64,000 bases of DNA from Coriaria nepalensis (taxonomy: Eukaryota; Streptophyta; Magnoliopsida; Cucurbitales; Coriariaceae): positions 25,687,209 through 25,751,208 of the forward strand of contig CP114482.1 of assembly GCA_027186245.1 (NCBI GenBank), read 5' to 3'. The position numbers and the translations under genes are program-made. Under the pieces are notes generated by a model that was not told the DNA's origin, searched no databases, and saw nothing but the letters and a program-made list of their open reading frames with translations. The number at the start of each line of letters is the position of its first letter. Within the stretch, counting starts at the first letter, position 1. Shown piece after piece: positions 22,101-35,500 of the stretch.

Positions 22101-25100
22101 ATAGATTAATTACAAGTTATGTAAGAAAATAATGTTTGAAGGGCAAAAATAGAATTCGTTCGAATTAATTTAGAATGATTTAATGACTAGAAGAGACTCG
22201 GTGACAGGAATTTAAGGCTAAAGAAATGCATTGTTGCCTTCAATAGATCAACTGCAAGTTACGCGCGAAAGTCATGTTTAAAGGCCGAATTTCGTTCGAA
22301 GTGATTTAGAATGATTTACAGACTAAAAGAGAGGCAAAAATATGACTTGAACGCTAAAAAATGCATAGTTGCCATCAATAGATCAATTGCAAGTTATGCA
22401 CGAAGGTCGCGTTTTAAATGCAAAAAGAGAATTGGTTCGAAGTGCCTTCAAACAATTTAATGACTGAAAAGACTGAGTGATATGCTTTTTAATGCTAAAA
22501 TAATGCATTGTTGTCTTCAATAGATTAATTACAAGTTATGTAAGAAAATAATGTTTGAAGGGCAAAAATAGAATTCGTTCGAATTAATTTAGAATGATTT
22601 AAAGACTAAAAGAGACTCAATGACATGACTTTAAGGCTAAACAAATGCATTGTTGCCTTCAATAGATCAACTGCAAGTTACGCACGAAAGTCATGTTTAA
22701 AGGCCGAATTTCGTTCGAAGTGATTTAGAATGATCTACTGACTAAAAGAGACGCAAAAATATGACTTAAACGCTAAAAAAGGCATAGTTGCGATCAATAG
22801 ATCAATTGCAAGTTATGCACGAAAGTCGCGTTTTAAATGCAAAAAGAGAATTGGTTCGAAGTGCCTTCAAACAATTTAATGATTGAAACGACAGAGTGAT
22901 ATGCTTTTTAATGCTAAAATAATGCATTTTTGTCTTCAATATATTAATTGCAAGTTATGTAACAAAATAATGTTTGAAAGGCGAAAATAGAAATCGGTCG
23001 AATTAATTTAGAATGATTTAATGACTAAAAGAGACTCAATGACATGACTTTAAGGCTAAACAAGTGCCTTGTTGCCTTCAATAGATCAACTGCAAGTTAC
23101 GCGCGAAAGTCATGTTTAAAGGCCGAATTTCGTTCGAAGTGATTTAGAATTATTTACTGACTAAAAGAGACGCAAAAATATGACTTGAACGCTAAAAAAT
23201 GCATAGTTGCGATCAATAGATCAATTGCAAGTTATGCACGAAAGTCGCGTTTTAAATGCAAAAAGAGAATTGGTTCGAAGTGCCTTCAAACAATTTAATG
23301 ATTGAAAAGACTGAGTGATATGCTTTTTAATGCTAAAATAATGCATTGTTGTCTTCAATAGATTAATTACAAGTTATGTAAGAAAATAATGTTTGAAGGG
23401 CGAAAATCGAATTTGTTCGAATTAATTTAGAATGATTTAATGACTAAAAGAGACTCAATGACATGACTTTAAGGCTAAACAAATGCATTGTTACCTTCAA
23501 TAGATCAACTGCAAGTTACGCACGAAAGTCATGTTTAAAGGCCGAATTTCGTTCGAAGTGATTTAGAATGATTTACTGACTAAAAGAGAGGCAAAAATAT
23601 GGCTTGAACGCTAAAAAATGCATAGTTGCCATCAATAGATCAATTGCAAGTTATGCACGAAAGTCGCGTTTTAAATGCAAAAAGAGAATTGGTTCGGAAT
23701 GCCTTCAAACACTTGAATGATTGAAAAGACTGAGTGATATGCTTTTTAATGCTAAAATAATGCATTGTTGTCTTCAATAGATTAATTACAAGTTATGTAA
23801 GAAAATAATGTTTGAAGGGCGAAAATCGAATTCGTTCGAATTAATTTAGAATGATTTAATGACTAAAAGAGACTCAATGACATGACTTTAAGGCTAAACA
23901 AATGCATTGTTGCTTTCAATAGATCAACTGCAAGTTACGCACGAAAGTCATGTTTAAAGGCCGAATTTCGTTCGAAGTGATTTAGAATGATTTACTGACT
24001 AAAAGAGACGTAAAAATATGACTTGAACGCTAAAAAAGGCATAGTTGCTATCAATAGATCAAGTGCAAGTTATGCACGAAAGTCGCGTTTTAAATCCAAA
24101 AAGAGAATTGGTTCGAAGTGCCTTCAAACAATTTAACGATTGAAAAGACTGAGTGATATGCTTTTTAATGCTAAAATAATGCATTGTTGTCTTCAATAGA
24201 TTAATTACAAGTTATGTAAGAAAATAATATTTGAAGGGCGAAAATAGAATTCGTTCGAACTAATTTAGAACGATTTAATGACTAGAAGAGACTCAGTGAC
24301 ATGACTTTAAGGCTAAACAAATGCATTGTTGCCTTCAATAGATCAACTGCAAGTTACGCACGAAAGTCATGTTTAAATGCCGAATTTCGTTCGAAGTGAT
24401 TTAGAATGATTTACTGACTAAAAGAGACGCAAAAATATTACTTGAACGCTAAAAAAGGCATAGTTGCCATCAATAGATCAATTGCAAGTTATGCACGAAA
24501 GTCGCGTTTTAAATGCAAAAAGAGAATTTGTTCGAAGTGCCTTCAAACAATTTAACGATTGAAAAGACTGAGTCATACGCTTTTTAATGCTAAAATAATG
24601 CATTGTTGTCTTCAATAGATTAATTACAAGTTATGTAAGAAAATAATATTTGAAGGGCGAAAATAGAATTCGTTCGAATTAATTTAGAATGACTTAATGA
24701 CTAAAAGAGACTCAATGACATGACTTTAAGGCTAAACAAATGCATTGTTGCCTTCAATAGATCAACTGCAAGTTACGCACGAAAGTCATGTTTAAAGGCC
24801 GAATTTCGTTCGAAGTGATTTAGAATGATTTACTGACTAAAAGAGACGCAAAAATATGACTTGAACGCTAAAAAAGGCATAGTTGCTATCAATAGATCAA
24901 TTGCAAGTTATGCACGAAAGTCGCGTTTTAAATCCAAAAAGAGAATTGGTTCGAAGTGCCTTCAAACAATTTAACGATTGAAAAGACTGAGTGATATGCT
25001 TTTTAATGCTAAAATAATGCATTGTTGTCTTCAATAGATTAATTACAAGTTATGTAAGAAAATAATATTTGAAGGGCGAAAATAGAATTCGTTCGAACTA

Positions 25101-25554
25101 ATTTAGAACGATTTAATGACTAGAAGAGACTCAGTGACATGACTTTAAGGCTAAACAAATGCATTGTTGCCTTCAATAGATCAACTGCAAGTTACGCACG
25201 CAAGTCATGTTTAAAGGCCGAATTTCGTTCGAAGTGATTTAGAATGATTTACTGACTAAAAGAGACGCAAAAATATGACTTGAAAGCTAAAAAAGGCATA
25301 GTTGCCATCAATAGATCAATTGCAAGTTATGCACGAAAGTCGCGTTTTAAATGCAAAAAGAGAATTGGTTCGAAGTGCCTTCAAACAATTTAACGATTGA
25401 AAAGACTGAGTGATATGCTTTTTAATGCTAAAATAATGCATTGTTGTCTTCAATAGATTAATTACAAGTTATGTAAGAAAATAATATTTGAAGGGCGAAA
25501 ATAGAATTCGTTCGAACTAATTTAGAATGATTTAATGACTAGAAGAGACTCAGT
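17593..25554. repeat. Second domain: 19 trimers, mostly 419 bp, local doublings
   Basis: Unit starts are 17593, 18011, 18430, 18849, 19268, 19687, 20106, 20525, 20946, 21365, 21784, 22203, 22622, 23041, 23460, 23879, 24298, 24717 and 25136. All are 419 bp except 17593 (418, one G lost in aaaagaactcaa near 18000) and 20525 (421, extra As in aaagaaaaatgc). Local doublings are visible: acaatgatttacagac with atggcttgaac at 20631 and 21469 (two units), gtgacagg at 21782 and 22201 (one unit), and gttgcta at 24054 and 24892 (two units). A monomers shift here from the gacatgaattt type to gacatgacttt. Confidence 0.9.
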
Positions 25555-25695
25555 GACATGACTTTAAGGCTAAACAAATGCGTTGTTGCCTTCAATAGAT
25601 CAACTACAAGTTACGCACGAAAGTCATGTTTAAAGGCCGAATTTCGTTCGGAGTGATTTAGAATGATTTACTGACTAAAAGAGACGCAAAAATAT

Positions 25696-25830
25696 GACTT
25701 GAACGCTAAAAAAGGCATAGTTGCCATCAATAGATCAATTGCAAGTTACGCACGAAAGTCATGTTTAAAGGCCGAATTTCGTTCGAAGTGATTTAGAATG
25801 ATTTACTGACTAAAAGAGACGCAAAAATAT
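25696..25830. repeat. Chimeric B/A monomer (135 bp), giving a four-monomer unit
   Basis: After a normal A monomer (25555-25695) the sequence starts as B (gacttgaacgct, then gccatcaatag and gatcaatt) and changes into A (ttacgcacgaaag, agtcatgtttaaagg, cgttcgaagtgattt) between 25740 and 25749. A complete B and C follow. The order is therefore A, B/A, B, C over 554 bp. The switch point lies at the end of the 31-bp box shared by A and B. The length of 135 bp equals A minus the 6-bp difference in box position, as a crossover at matched box positions predicts. It is the only such unit I found. Confidence 0.92.
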
Positions 25831-27854
25831 GACTTGAACGCAAAAAAATGCATAGTTGCCATCAATAGATCAATTGCAAGTTATGCACGAAAGTCGAGTT
25901 TTAAATGCAAAAAGAAAATTGGTTCGAAGTGCCTTCCAACAATTTAATGATTGCAAAGACTGAGTGATATGCTTTTTAATGCTAAAATAATGCATTGTTG
26001 TCTTCAATAGATTAATTACAAGTTATGTAAGAAAATAATGTTTGAAGGTCGAAAATAGAATTCGTTCGAATTAATTTAGAATGATTTAATGACTAGAAGA
26101 GACTCAGTGACATGACTTGAAGGCTAAACTAATGCATTGTTGCCTATAATAGATCAACTGCAAGTTACGCACGAAAGTCATGTTAAAAGGCCGAATTTCG
26201 TTCGAAGTGATTCAGAATGATTTACTGACTAAAAGAGACGCAAAAATATGACTTGAACGCTAAAAAGGGCATAGTTGCCATCAATAGATCAATTGCAAGT
26301 TATGCACGAAAGTGGCGTTTTAAATTCAAAAAGAGAATTGGTTCGAAGTGCCCTCAAGCAATTTAATGATTGAAAAGACTGAGTGATATGCTTTTTAATG
26401 CTAAAATATTGCATTGTTGTCTTCAGTAGATTAATTATAAGTTATGTAAGCAAATAATGTTTGAAGGGCGAAAATAGAATTCGCTCGAATTAATTTAGAA
26501 TGATTTAGTGACTAAAAGAGGCTCAATGACATGACTTTAAGGCTAAACAAATGCATTGTTGCCTTCAATAGATCAACTGCAAGTTACACACCAAAGTCAT
26601 GTTTAAAGGCCGAATTTCGTTCGAAGTGATTTAGAATGATTTACTGACTAAAAGAGACGCAAAAATATGACTTGAACGCTAAAAAGGGCATAGTTGCCAT
26701 CAATAGATCAATTGCAAGTTATGCACGAAAGTGGCGTTTTAAATTCAAAAAGAGAATTGGTTCGAAGTGCCCTCAAGCAATTTAATGATTGAAAAGACTG
26801 AGTGATATGCTTTTTAATGCTAAAATAATGCATTGTTGTCTTCAATAGATTAATTACAAGTTATGTAAGAAAATAATGTTTGAAGGGCGAAAATAGAATT
26901 CGTTCGAATCAATTTAGAATGATTTAATGACTAAAAGAGACTCAATGACATGACTTTAAGGTTAAACCAATGCATTGTTGCCATCAATCGATCAACTGAA
27001 GTTACGCACAAAAGTCATGTTTAAAGGCCGAATTTCGTTCGAAGTGATTTAGAATGATTTACTGACTAAAAGAGACGCAAAAATATGACTTGAACGCAAA
27101 AAAATGCATAGTTGCCATCAATAGATGAATTGCAAGTTATGCACGAAAGTCGAGTTTTAAATGCAAAAAGAAAATTGGTTCGAAGTGCCTTCCAACAATT
27201 TAATGATTGCAAAGACTGAGTGATATGCTTTTTAATGCTAAAATAATGCATTGTTGTCTTCAATAGATTAATTACAAGTTATGTAAGAAAATAATGTTTG
27301 AAGGTCGAAAATAGAATTCGTTCGAATTAATTTAGAATGATTTAATGACTAGAAGAGACTCAGTGACATGACTTGAAGGCTAAACTAATGCATTGTTGCC
27401 TATAATAGATCAACTGCAAGTTACGCACTAAAGTCATGTTAAAAGGCCGAATTTCGTTCGTAGTGATTCAGAATGATTTACTGACTAAAAGAGACGCAAA
27501 AATATGACTTGAATGCTAAAAAAGGCATACTTGCCATCAATCGATCAATTGCAAGTTATGCACGAAAGTCGCGTTTTAAATGCAAAAAGAGAATTGGTTC
27601 TAAGTGCCTTCAAACAATTTAATAATTGAAAAGACTGAGTGATATGCTTTTTAATGCTAAAATAATGCATTGTTGTCTTCAATAGATTAATTACAAGTTA
27701 TGTAAGAAAATAATGTTTGAAGGGCGAAAATAGAATTCGGTCGAATTAATTTAGAATGAGTTAATGACTAAAAGAGACTCAATGACATGACTTTAAGGCT
27801 AAACAAATGCATTGTTGCCTTCAATAGATCAACTGCAAGTTACGCACGAAAGTC

Positions 27855-27862
27855 ATGTATGT
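27855..27862. repeat. 4-bp insertion making a 423-bp unit
   Basis: In the A monomer of the unit starting at 27784 the usual agtcatgttta reads agtcatgtatgttta, which looks like a tandem copy of atgt. The unit is 423 bp, the longest trimer in the window that lacks an extra monomer. Replication slippage is the likely cause. Confidence 0.8.
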
Positions 27863-30800
27863 TTATAGGCCGAATTTCGTTCGAAGTGATTTAGAATGAT
27901 TTACTGACTAAAACAGACGCAAAAATATGACTTTAAGGCTAAAAAATGCATTGTTGCCATCAATAGATCAATTGCAAGTTATGCACGAAAGTCACGTTTT
28001 AAATGCAAAAAGAGAATTGGTTCGAAGTGCCTTCAAACAATTTAATGATTGAAAAGACTGAGTGATATGCTTTTTAATGCTAAAATAATGCATTGTTGTC
28101 TTCAATAGATTAATTACAAGTTATGTAAGAAAATAATATTTGAAGGGCGAAAATAGAATTCGTTCGAACTAATTTAGAATGATTTAATGACTAGAAGAGA
28201 CTCAGTGACATGACTTTAAGGCTAAACAAATGCATTGTTGCCTTCAATAGATCAATTGCAAGTTACGCACGAAAGTCATGTTTAAAGGCCAGATTTCGTT
28301 CGAAGTGATTTAGAATGATTGACGGACTAAAAGAGACGCAAAAATATGACTTGAACGCTGAAAAATGCATAGTTGCCATCAATAGATCAATTGCAAGTTA
28401 TGCACGAAAGTCGAGTTTTAAATGCAAAAAGAGAATTGGTTCGAAGTGCCCTCAAGCAATTTAATGATTGAAAAGACTGAGTGATATGCTTTTTAATGCT
28501 AAAATAATGCATTGTTGTCTTCAATAGATTAATTACAAGTTATGTAAGAAAATAATGTTTGAAGGGCGAAAATAGAATTCGTTCGAATCAATTTAGAATG
28601 ATTTAATGACTAAAAGAGACTCAATGACATGACTTTAAGGTTAAACCAATGCATTGTTGCCATCAATAGATCAACTGAAGTTACGCACAAAAGTCATGTT
28701 TAAAGGCCGAATTTCGTTCGAAGTGATTTAGAATGATTTACTGACTAAAAGAGACGCAAAAATATGACTTGAACGCTAAAAAATGCATAGTTGCCATCAA
28801 TAGATCAATTGCAAGTTATGCATGAAAGTCGCGTTTTAAATGCAAAAAGAGAATTCGTTCGAAGTGCCTTCAAACAATTTAATGATTGAAAAGACTGAGT
28901 GATATGCATTTTAATGCTAAAATAATGCATTGTTGTCTTCAATAGATTAATTACAAGTTATGTAAGAAAATAATGTTTGAAGGGCGAAAATAGAATTCGT
29001 TCGAATTAATCTAGAATGATTTAATGACTAGAAGAGACTCAGTGACATGACTTTAAGGCTAAACAAATGCATTGTTGCCTATAATAGATCAACTGCAAGT
29101 TACGCACGAAAGTCATGTTTAAATGCCGAATTTCATACGAAGTTATTTAGAATGATTTATTGACTAAAAAAGACGCAAATATATGACTTTAAGGCTAAAA
29201 AAATGCATAGTTGCCATGAATAGATCAATTGCAAATTATGCACGAAAGTCGCGATTTAAATGCAAAAAGAGAATTTGTTCGAAGTGCCTTCAAACAATTT
29301 AATGATTGAAAAGACTGAGTGATATGCTTTTTAACGCTAAAATAATGCATTGTTGTCTTCAATAGATTAATTACAAGTTATGTAAGAAAATAATTTTGAA
29401 GGTCGAAAATAGAATTTGTTCGAACTAATTTAGAATGATTTAATGACTAAAAGAGACTCAGTGTCATGACTTTAAGGCTAAACAAATGCATTGTTGCCTA
29501 TAATAGATCAACTGCAAGTTACGCACGAAAGTCATGTTTAAAGGCCGAATTTCGTTCGAAGTGATTTAGAATGATTTACTGACTAAAAGAGATGCAAAAA
29601 TATGACTTGAACGCTAAAAAATGCATAGTTGCCATCAATAGATCAATTGGAAGTTATGCACGAAAGGTGCGTTTTAAATGCAAAAAGAGAATTGGTTCGA
29701 AGTGCCTTCAAACAATTTAATGATTGAAAAGACTGAGTGATATGCTTTTTAATGCTAAAATAATGCATTGTTGTCTTCAATAGATTAATTATAAGTTATG
29801 TAAGAAAATAATGTTTGAAGGGCGAAAATAGAATTCGTTCGAATTAATTTAGAATGATTTAATGACTAAAAGAGACTCAATGACATGACATTAAGGCTAA
29901 ACAAATGCATTGTTGCCTTCAATAGATCAAATGCAAGTTACGCACGAAAGTCATGTTTAAAGGCCGAATTTCGTTCGAAGTGATTTAGAGTGATTTACCG
30001 ACTAAAAGAGACGCAAAAATATGACTTGAACGCTAAAAAATGCATAGTTGCAATCAGTAGATCAATTGCAAGTTATGCGGGAAAGTCGCGTTTTAAATGC
30101 AAAAAGAGAATTGGTTTGAAGTGCCTTCAAACAATTTAATGATTGAAAAGACTGAGTGATATGCTTTTAATGCTAAAATTATGCATTGTTGTCTTCAATA
30201 GATTAATTACAAGTTATGTAAGAAAATAATGTTTGAAGGGCGAAAATAGAATTCGTTCGAATTAATTTAGAATGATTTAATGACTAAAAGAGACTCAACG
30301 ACATGACTTTAAGGTTAAACAAATGCATTGTTGCCTATAATAGATCGACTGCAAGTTATGCACGAAAGTCATGTTTAAATGCCGAATTTCATACGAAGTG
30401 ATTTAGAATGATTTACTGAATAAAAGAGACGCAAAAATATGACTTGAAAGCTAAAAAATGCATAGTTGCCATCAGTAGATCAATTGCAAGTTATGCACGA
30501 AAGTAGCGTTTTAAATGCAAAAAGAGAATTGGTCCTAAGTGCCTTCAAACAATTTAATGATTGAAAAGACTGAGTGATATGCTTTTAATGCTAAAATTAT
30601 GCACTGTTGTCTTCAATAGATTAATTACAAGTTATGTAAGAAAATAATGTTTGATGGGCGAAAATAGAATTCGTTCGAATTAATTTAGAATGATTTAATG
30701 ACTAAAAGAGACTCAATGACATGACTTTAAGGTTAAATAAATGCATTGTTGCCTTCAATAGATCAACTGCAAGTTACGCACGAAAGTCATGTTTAAAGGC

Positions 30801-32599
30801 CGAATTTCGTTCGAAGTGATTTAGAATGATTTACCGACTAAAAGAGACGCAAAAATATGACTTGAACGCTAAAAAATGAATAGTTGCCATCAATAGATCA
30901 ATTGCAAGTTATGCCCGAAAGTCGCGTTTTAAATGCAAAAAGAGAATTGGTTGGAAGTGCCTTCAAACAATTTAATGATTGAAAAGACTGAGTGATATGC
31001 TTTTAATGGTAAAATTATGCATTGTTGTCTTCAATAGATTAATCACAAGTTATGTAAGAAAATAATGTTTGAAGGGCGAAAATAGAATTCATTCGAATTA
31101 ATTTAGAATGATTTAATGACTAAAAGAGACTCACTGACATGACTTTAAGGTTAAACAAATGCATTGTTGCCTATAATAGATCGACTGCAAGTTATGCACG
31201 AAAGTCATGTTGAAAGGCCGAATTTCGTTCGAAGTGATTTAGAATGATTTACTGACTAAAAGAGATGCAAAAATATGACTTGAACGCTAAAAAATGCATA
31301 GTTGCAATCAGTAGATCAATTGGAAGTTATGCACGAAAGTCGCGTTTTAAATGTAAAAAGAGAATTGGTCCTAAGTGCCTTCAAACAATTTAATGATTGA
31401 AAAGACTGAGTGATATGCTTTTAATGCTAAAATTATGCATTGTTGTCTTCAATAGATTAATTACAAGTTATGTAAGAAAATAATGTTTGAAGGGCGAAAA
31501 TAGAATTCGTTCGAATTAATTTAGAATGATTTAATGACTAAAAGAGACTCAATGACATGACTTTAAGGTTAAACAAATGCATTGTTGCCTTCAATAGATG
31601 AACTGCAAGTTACGCACGAAAGTCATGTTTAAATGCCGAATTTCATACGAAGTGATTATGAATGATTTAGTGACTAAAAAACATGCTATAATATGACTTG
31701 AACGCTAAAAAATGCATACCTGCCATCAATAGATCAATTGCAAGTTATGCGGGAAAGTCGCGTTTTAAATGCAACAAGAGAATTGGTTTGAAGTGCCTCC
31801 AAACAATTTAATGATTGAAAAGACTGAGTGATATGCTTTTTAATGCTAAAATAATGCATTGTTGTCTTCAGTAGATTAATTACAAGTTATGTAAGAAAAT
31901 AATGTTTGAAGGGCGAAAATAGAATTCGTTCGAAATAATTTAGAATGATTTAATGACTAGAAGAGACTCAGTGACATGACTTTAAGGCTAAACAAATGCA
32001 TTGTTGCCTTCAATAGATCAATTGCAAGTTATGCACGAAAGTCATGTTTAATTGCCGAATTTCATACGAAGTGATTTAGAATGATTTACTGACTAAAAAA
32101 GACGCAAAAATATGACTTGAATGCTAAAAAATGCATAGTTGCCATCAATAGATCAATTGCAAGTTATGCACGAAAGTCGCGTTTTAAATGCAAAAAGGGA
32201 ATTGGTTCGAAGTGCCTTCAAGCAATTTAATGATTGAAAAGACTGAGTGATATGCTTTTTATGCTAAAATAATGCACTGTTGTCTTCCATAGATTAATTA
32301 CAAGTTATGTAAGAAAATAATGTTTGAAGGCCGAAAATAGAATTCGTTCGAATTAATTTAGAATGATTTAATGACTAAAAGACACTCAATGACATGACTG
32401 TAAGGTTAAACAAATGCAATGTTGCCTATAATAGATCGACTGCAAGTTATGCACGAAAGTCATGTTTAAATGCCGAATTTCATACGAAGTGATTTAGAAT
32501 GATTTACTGACTAAAAGAGACGCAAAAATATGACTTGAACGCTAAAAAATGCATAGTTGCAATCAGTAGATCAATTGCAAGTTATGCACGAAAGTCGCG

Positions 32600-35500
32600 T
32601 TTTAAATGCAAAGAGCGAATTGGTTCGAAGTGCCTTGAAGCAATTTAATGATTGAAAAGACTGAGTGATATGCTTTTAATGCTAAAATAATGCATTGTTG
32701 TCCTCAATAGATTAATTACAAGTTATGTAAGAAAATAATGTTTGAAGGGCGAAAATAGAATTCGTTCGAATTAATTTAGAATGATTTAATGACTAAAAGA
32801 GACTCAATGACATGACTTTAAGGTTAAACAAATGCATTGTTGCCTATAATAGATCGACTGCAAGTTATGCACGAAAGTCATGTTTAAATGCCGAATTTCA
32901 TACGAAGTGATTTAGAATGATTTACTGACTAAAAGAGACGCAAAAATATGACTTGAAAGCTAAAAAATGCATTGTTGCCATCAGTAGATCAATTGCAAGT
33001 TATGCACGAAAGTCGCGTTTTAAATGCAAAAAGAGAATTGGTCCTAAGTGCGTTCAAACAATTTAATGATTGAAAAGACTGAGTGATATGCTTTTAATGC
33101 TAAAATTATGCATTGTTGTCTTCAATAGATTAATTACAAGTTATGTAAGAAAATAATGTTTGAAGGGCGAAAATAGAATTCGTTCGAATTAATTTAGAAT
33201 GATTTAATGACTAAAAGAGACTCAATGACATGACTTTAAGGTTAAACAAATGCATTGTTGCCATCAATAGATCAACTGCAAGTTACGCACAAAAGTCATG
33301 TTTAAAGGCCGAATTTCCTTCGAAGTGATTTAGAGTGATTTACCGACTAAAAGAGACGCAAAAATATGACTTGAACGCTAAAAAATGCATAGTTGCCATC
33401 AAGAGATCAATTGCAAGTTATGCGGGAAAGTCGCGTTTTAAATGCAAAAAGAGAATTGGTTTGAAGTGCCTTCAAACAATTTAATGATTGAAAAGACTGA
33501 GTGATATGCTTTTAATGCTAAAATAATGCATTGTTGTCTTCAATAGATTAATTACAAGTTATGTAAGAAAATAATGTTTGAAGGGCGAAAATAGAATTCG
33601 TTCGAATTAATTTAGAATGATTTAATGACTAAAAGAGACTCAATGACATGACTTTAAGGTTAAACAAATGCATTGTTGCTTATAAGAGATCGACTGCAAG
33701 TTATGCACGAAAGTCATGTTTAAATGCTGAATTTCATACGAAGTGATTTAGAATGATTTACTGACTAAAAGAGACGCAAAAATATGACTTGAACGCTAAA
33801 AAATGCATAGTTGCAATCAGTAAATCAATTGCAAGTTATGCACGAAAGTCGCGTTTTAAATGCAAAGAGCGAATTGGTTCGAAGTGCCTTGAAGCAATTT
33901 AATGATTGAAAAGACTGAGTGATATGCTTTTAATGCTAAAATAATGCATTGTTGTCCTCAATAGATTAATTACAAGTTATGTAAGAAAATAATGTTTGAA
34001 GGGCGAAAATAGAATTCGTTCGAATTAATTTAGAATGATTTAATGACTAGAAGAGACTCAATGACATGACTTTAAGGCTAAACAAATGCATTGTTGCCTT
34101 CAATAGATCAACTGCAAGTTACGCACGAAAGTCATGTTTAAAGGCCGAATTTCGTTCGAAGTGATTTAGAATGATTTACTGACTAAAAGAGACTCAAAAA
34201 TATGACTTGAACGCTAAAAAATGCATAGTTGCAATCAGTAGATCAATTGCAAGTTATGCACGAAAGTTGCGTTTTAAATGCAAAAAGAGAATTGCTCCTA
34301 AGTGCCTTCAAACAATTTAATGATTGAAAAGACTGAGTGATATGCTTTTAATGCTAAAATTATGCATTGTTGTCTTCAATAGATTAATCACAAGTTATGT
34401 AAGAAAATAATGTTTGAAGGGCGAAAATAGAATTCGTTCGAATTAATTTAGAATGATTTAATGACTAAAGGACACTCAATGACATGACTTTAAGGTTAAA
34501 CAAATGCATTGTTGCCTATAATAGATCGACTGCAAGTTATGCACGAAAGTCATGTTTAAATGCCGAATTTCATCCGAAGTGATTTAGAATGATTTACTGA
34601 CTAAAAGAGACTCAAAAATATGACTTGAATGCTAAAAAATGCATAGTTGCCATCAATAGATCAATTGCAAGTTATGCACGAAAGTCGCGTTTTAAATGCA
34701 AAAAGGGAATTGGTTCGAAGTGCCTTCAAGCAATTTAATGATTGAAAAGACTGAGTGATATGCTTTTAATGCTAAAATAATGCACTGTTCTCTTCGATAG
34801 ATTAATTACAAGTTATGTAAGAAAATAATGTTTGAAGGCCGAAAATAGAATTCGTTCGAATTAATTTAGAATGATTTAATGACTAAAGGACACTCAATGA
34901 CATGACTTTAAGGTTAAACAAATGCAATGTTGCCTATAATAGATCGACTGCAAGTTATGCACGAAAGTCATGTTTAAATGCCGAATTTCATACGAAGTGA
35001 TTTAGAATGATTTACTGACTAAAAGAGACGCAAAAATATGACTTGAACGCTAAAAAATGCATAGTTGCAATCAGTAGATCAATTGCAAGTTATGCACGAA
35101 AGTCGCGTTTTAAATGCAAAGAGCGAATTGGTTCGAAGCGCCTTGAAGCAATTTAATGATTGAAAAGACTGAGTGATATGCTTTTAATGCTAAAATAATG
35201 CATTGTTGTCCTCAATAGATTAATTACAAGTTATGTAAGAAAATAATGTTTGAAAGGCGAAAATAGAATTCGTTCGAATTAATTTAGAATGATTTAATGA
35301 CTAAAAGACACTCAATGACATGACTTTAAGGTTAAACAAATGCAATGTTGCCTATAATAGATCGACTGCAAGTTATGCACGAAAGTCATGTTTAAATGCC
35401 GAATTTCATACGAAGTGATTTAGAATGATTTACTGACTAAAAGAGACGCAAAAATATGACTTGAACGCTAAAAAATGCATAGTTGCAATCAGTAGATCAA

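Larger units (their letters stand above)
25555..29881. repeat. Irregular domain: 10 units of varied length
   Basis: Unit starts are 25555, 26109, 26528, 26947, 27365, 27784, 28207, 28626, 29044 and 29463. Lengths are 554 (extra chimeric monomer), 419, 419, 418, 419, 423, 419, 418, 419 and 419. The 423-bp unit has four additional bases in catgtatgttta near 27855. The 418-bp units at 26947 and 28626 share the same lost C in aactgaagtta and the same gttaaaccaatgc start, four units apart. The B variant gaacgcaaaaaaatg with agaaaattgg and ccttccaac is at 25831 and 27087. The B variant aaaaagggcatag is at 26261 and 26680, one unit apart. This is the least regular part of the window. Confidence 0.9.

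Noticed and set aside
25555..26108. Insertion of foreign DNA explaining the 554-bp unit
   Set aside because: All 554 bp align to A, B or C. The extra 135 bp is a B/A chimera, not an insertion.
27066..27263. Minus-strand open reading frame of 65 codons
   Set aside because: It lies wholly inside satellite units (parts of C, B and A), starts with TTG and not ATG, and owes its length to private changes in this copy. Homologous positions in other units are interrupted. It has no recognisable domain, so I treat it as chance.
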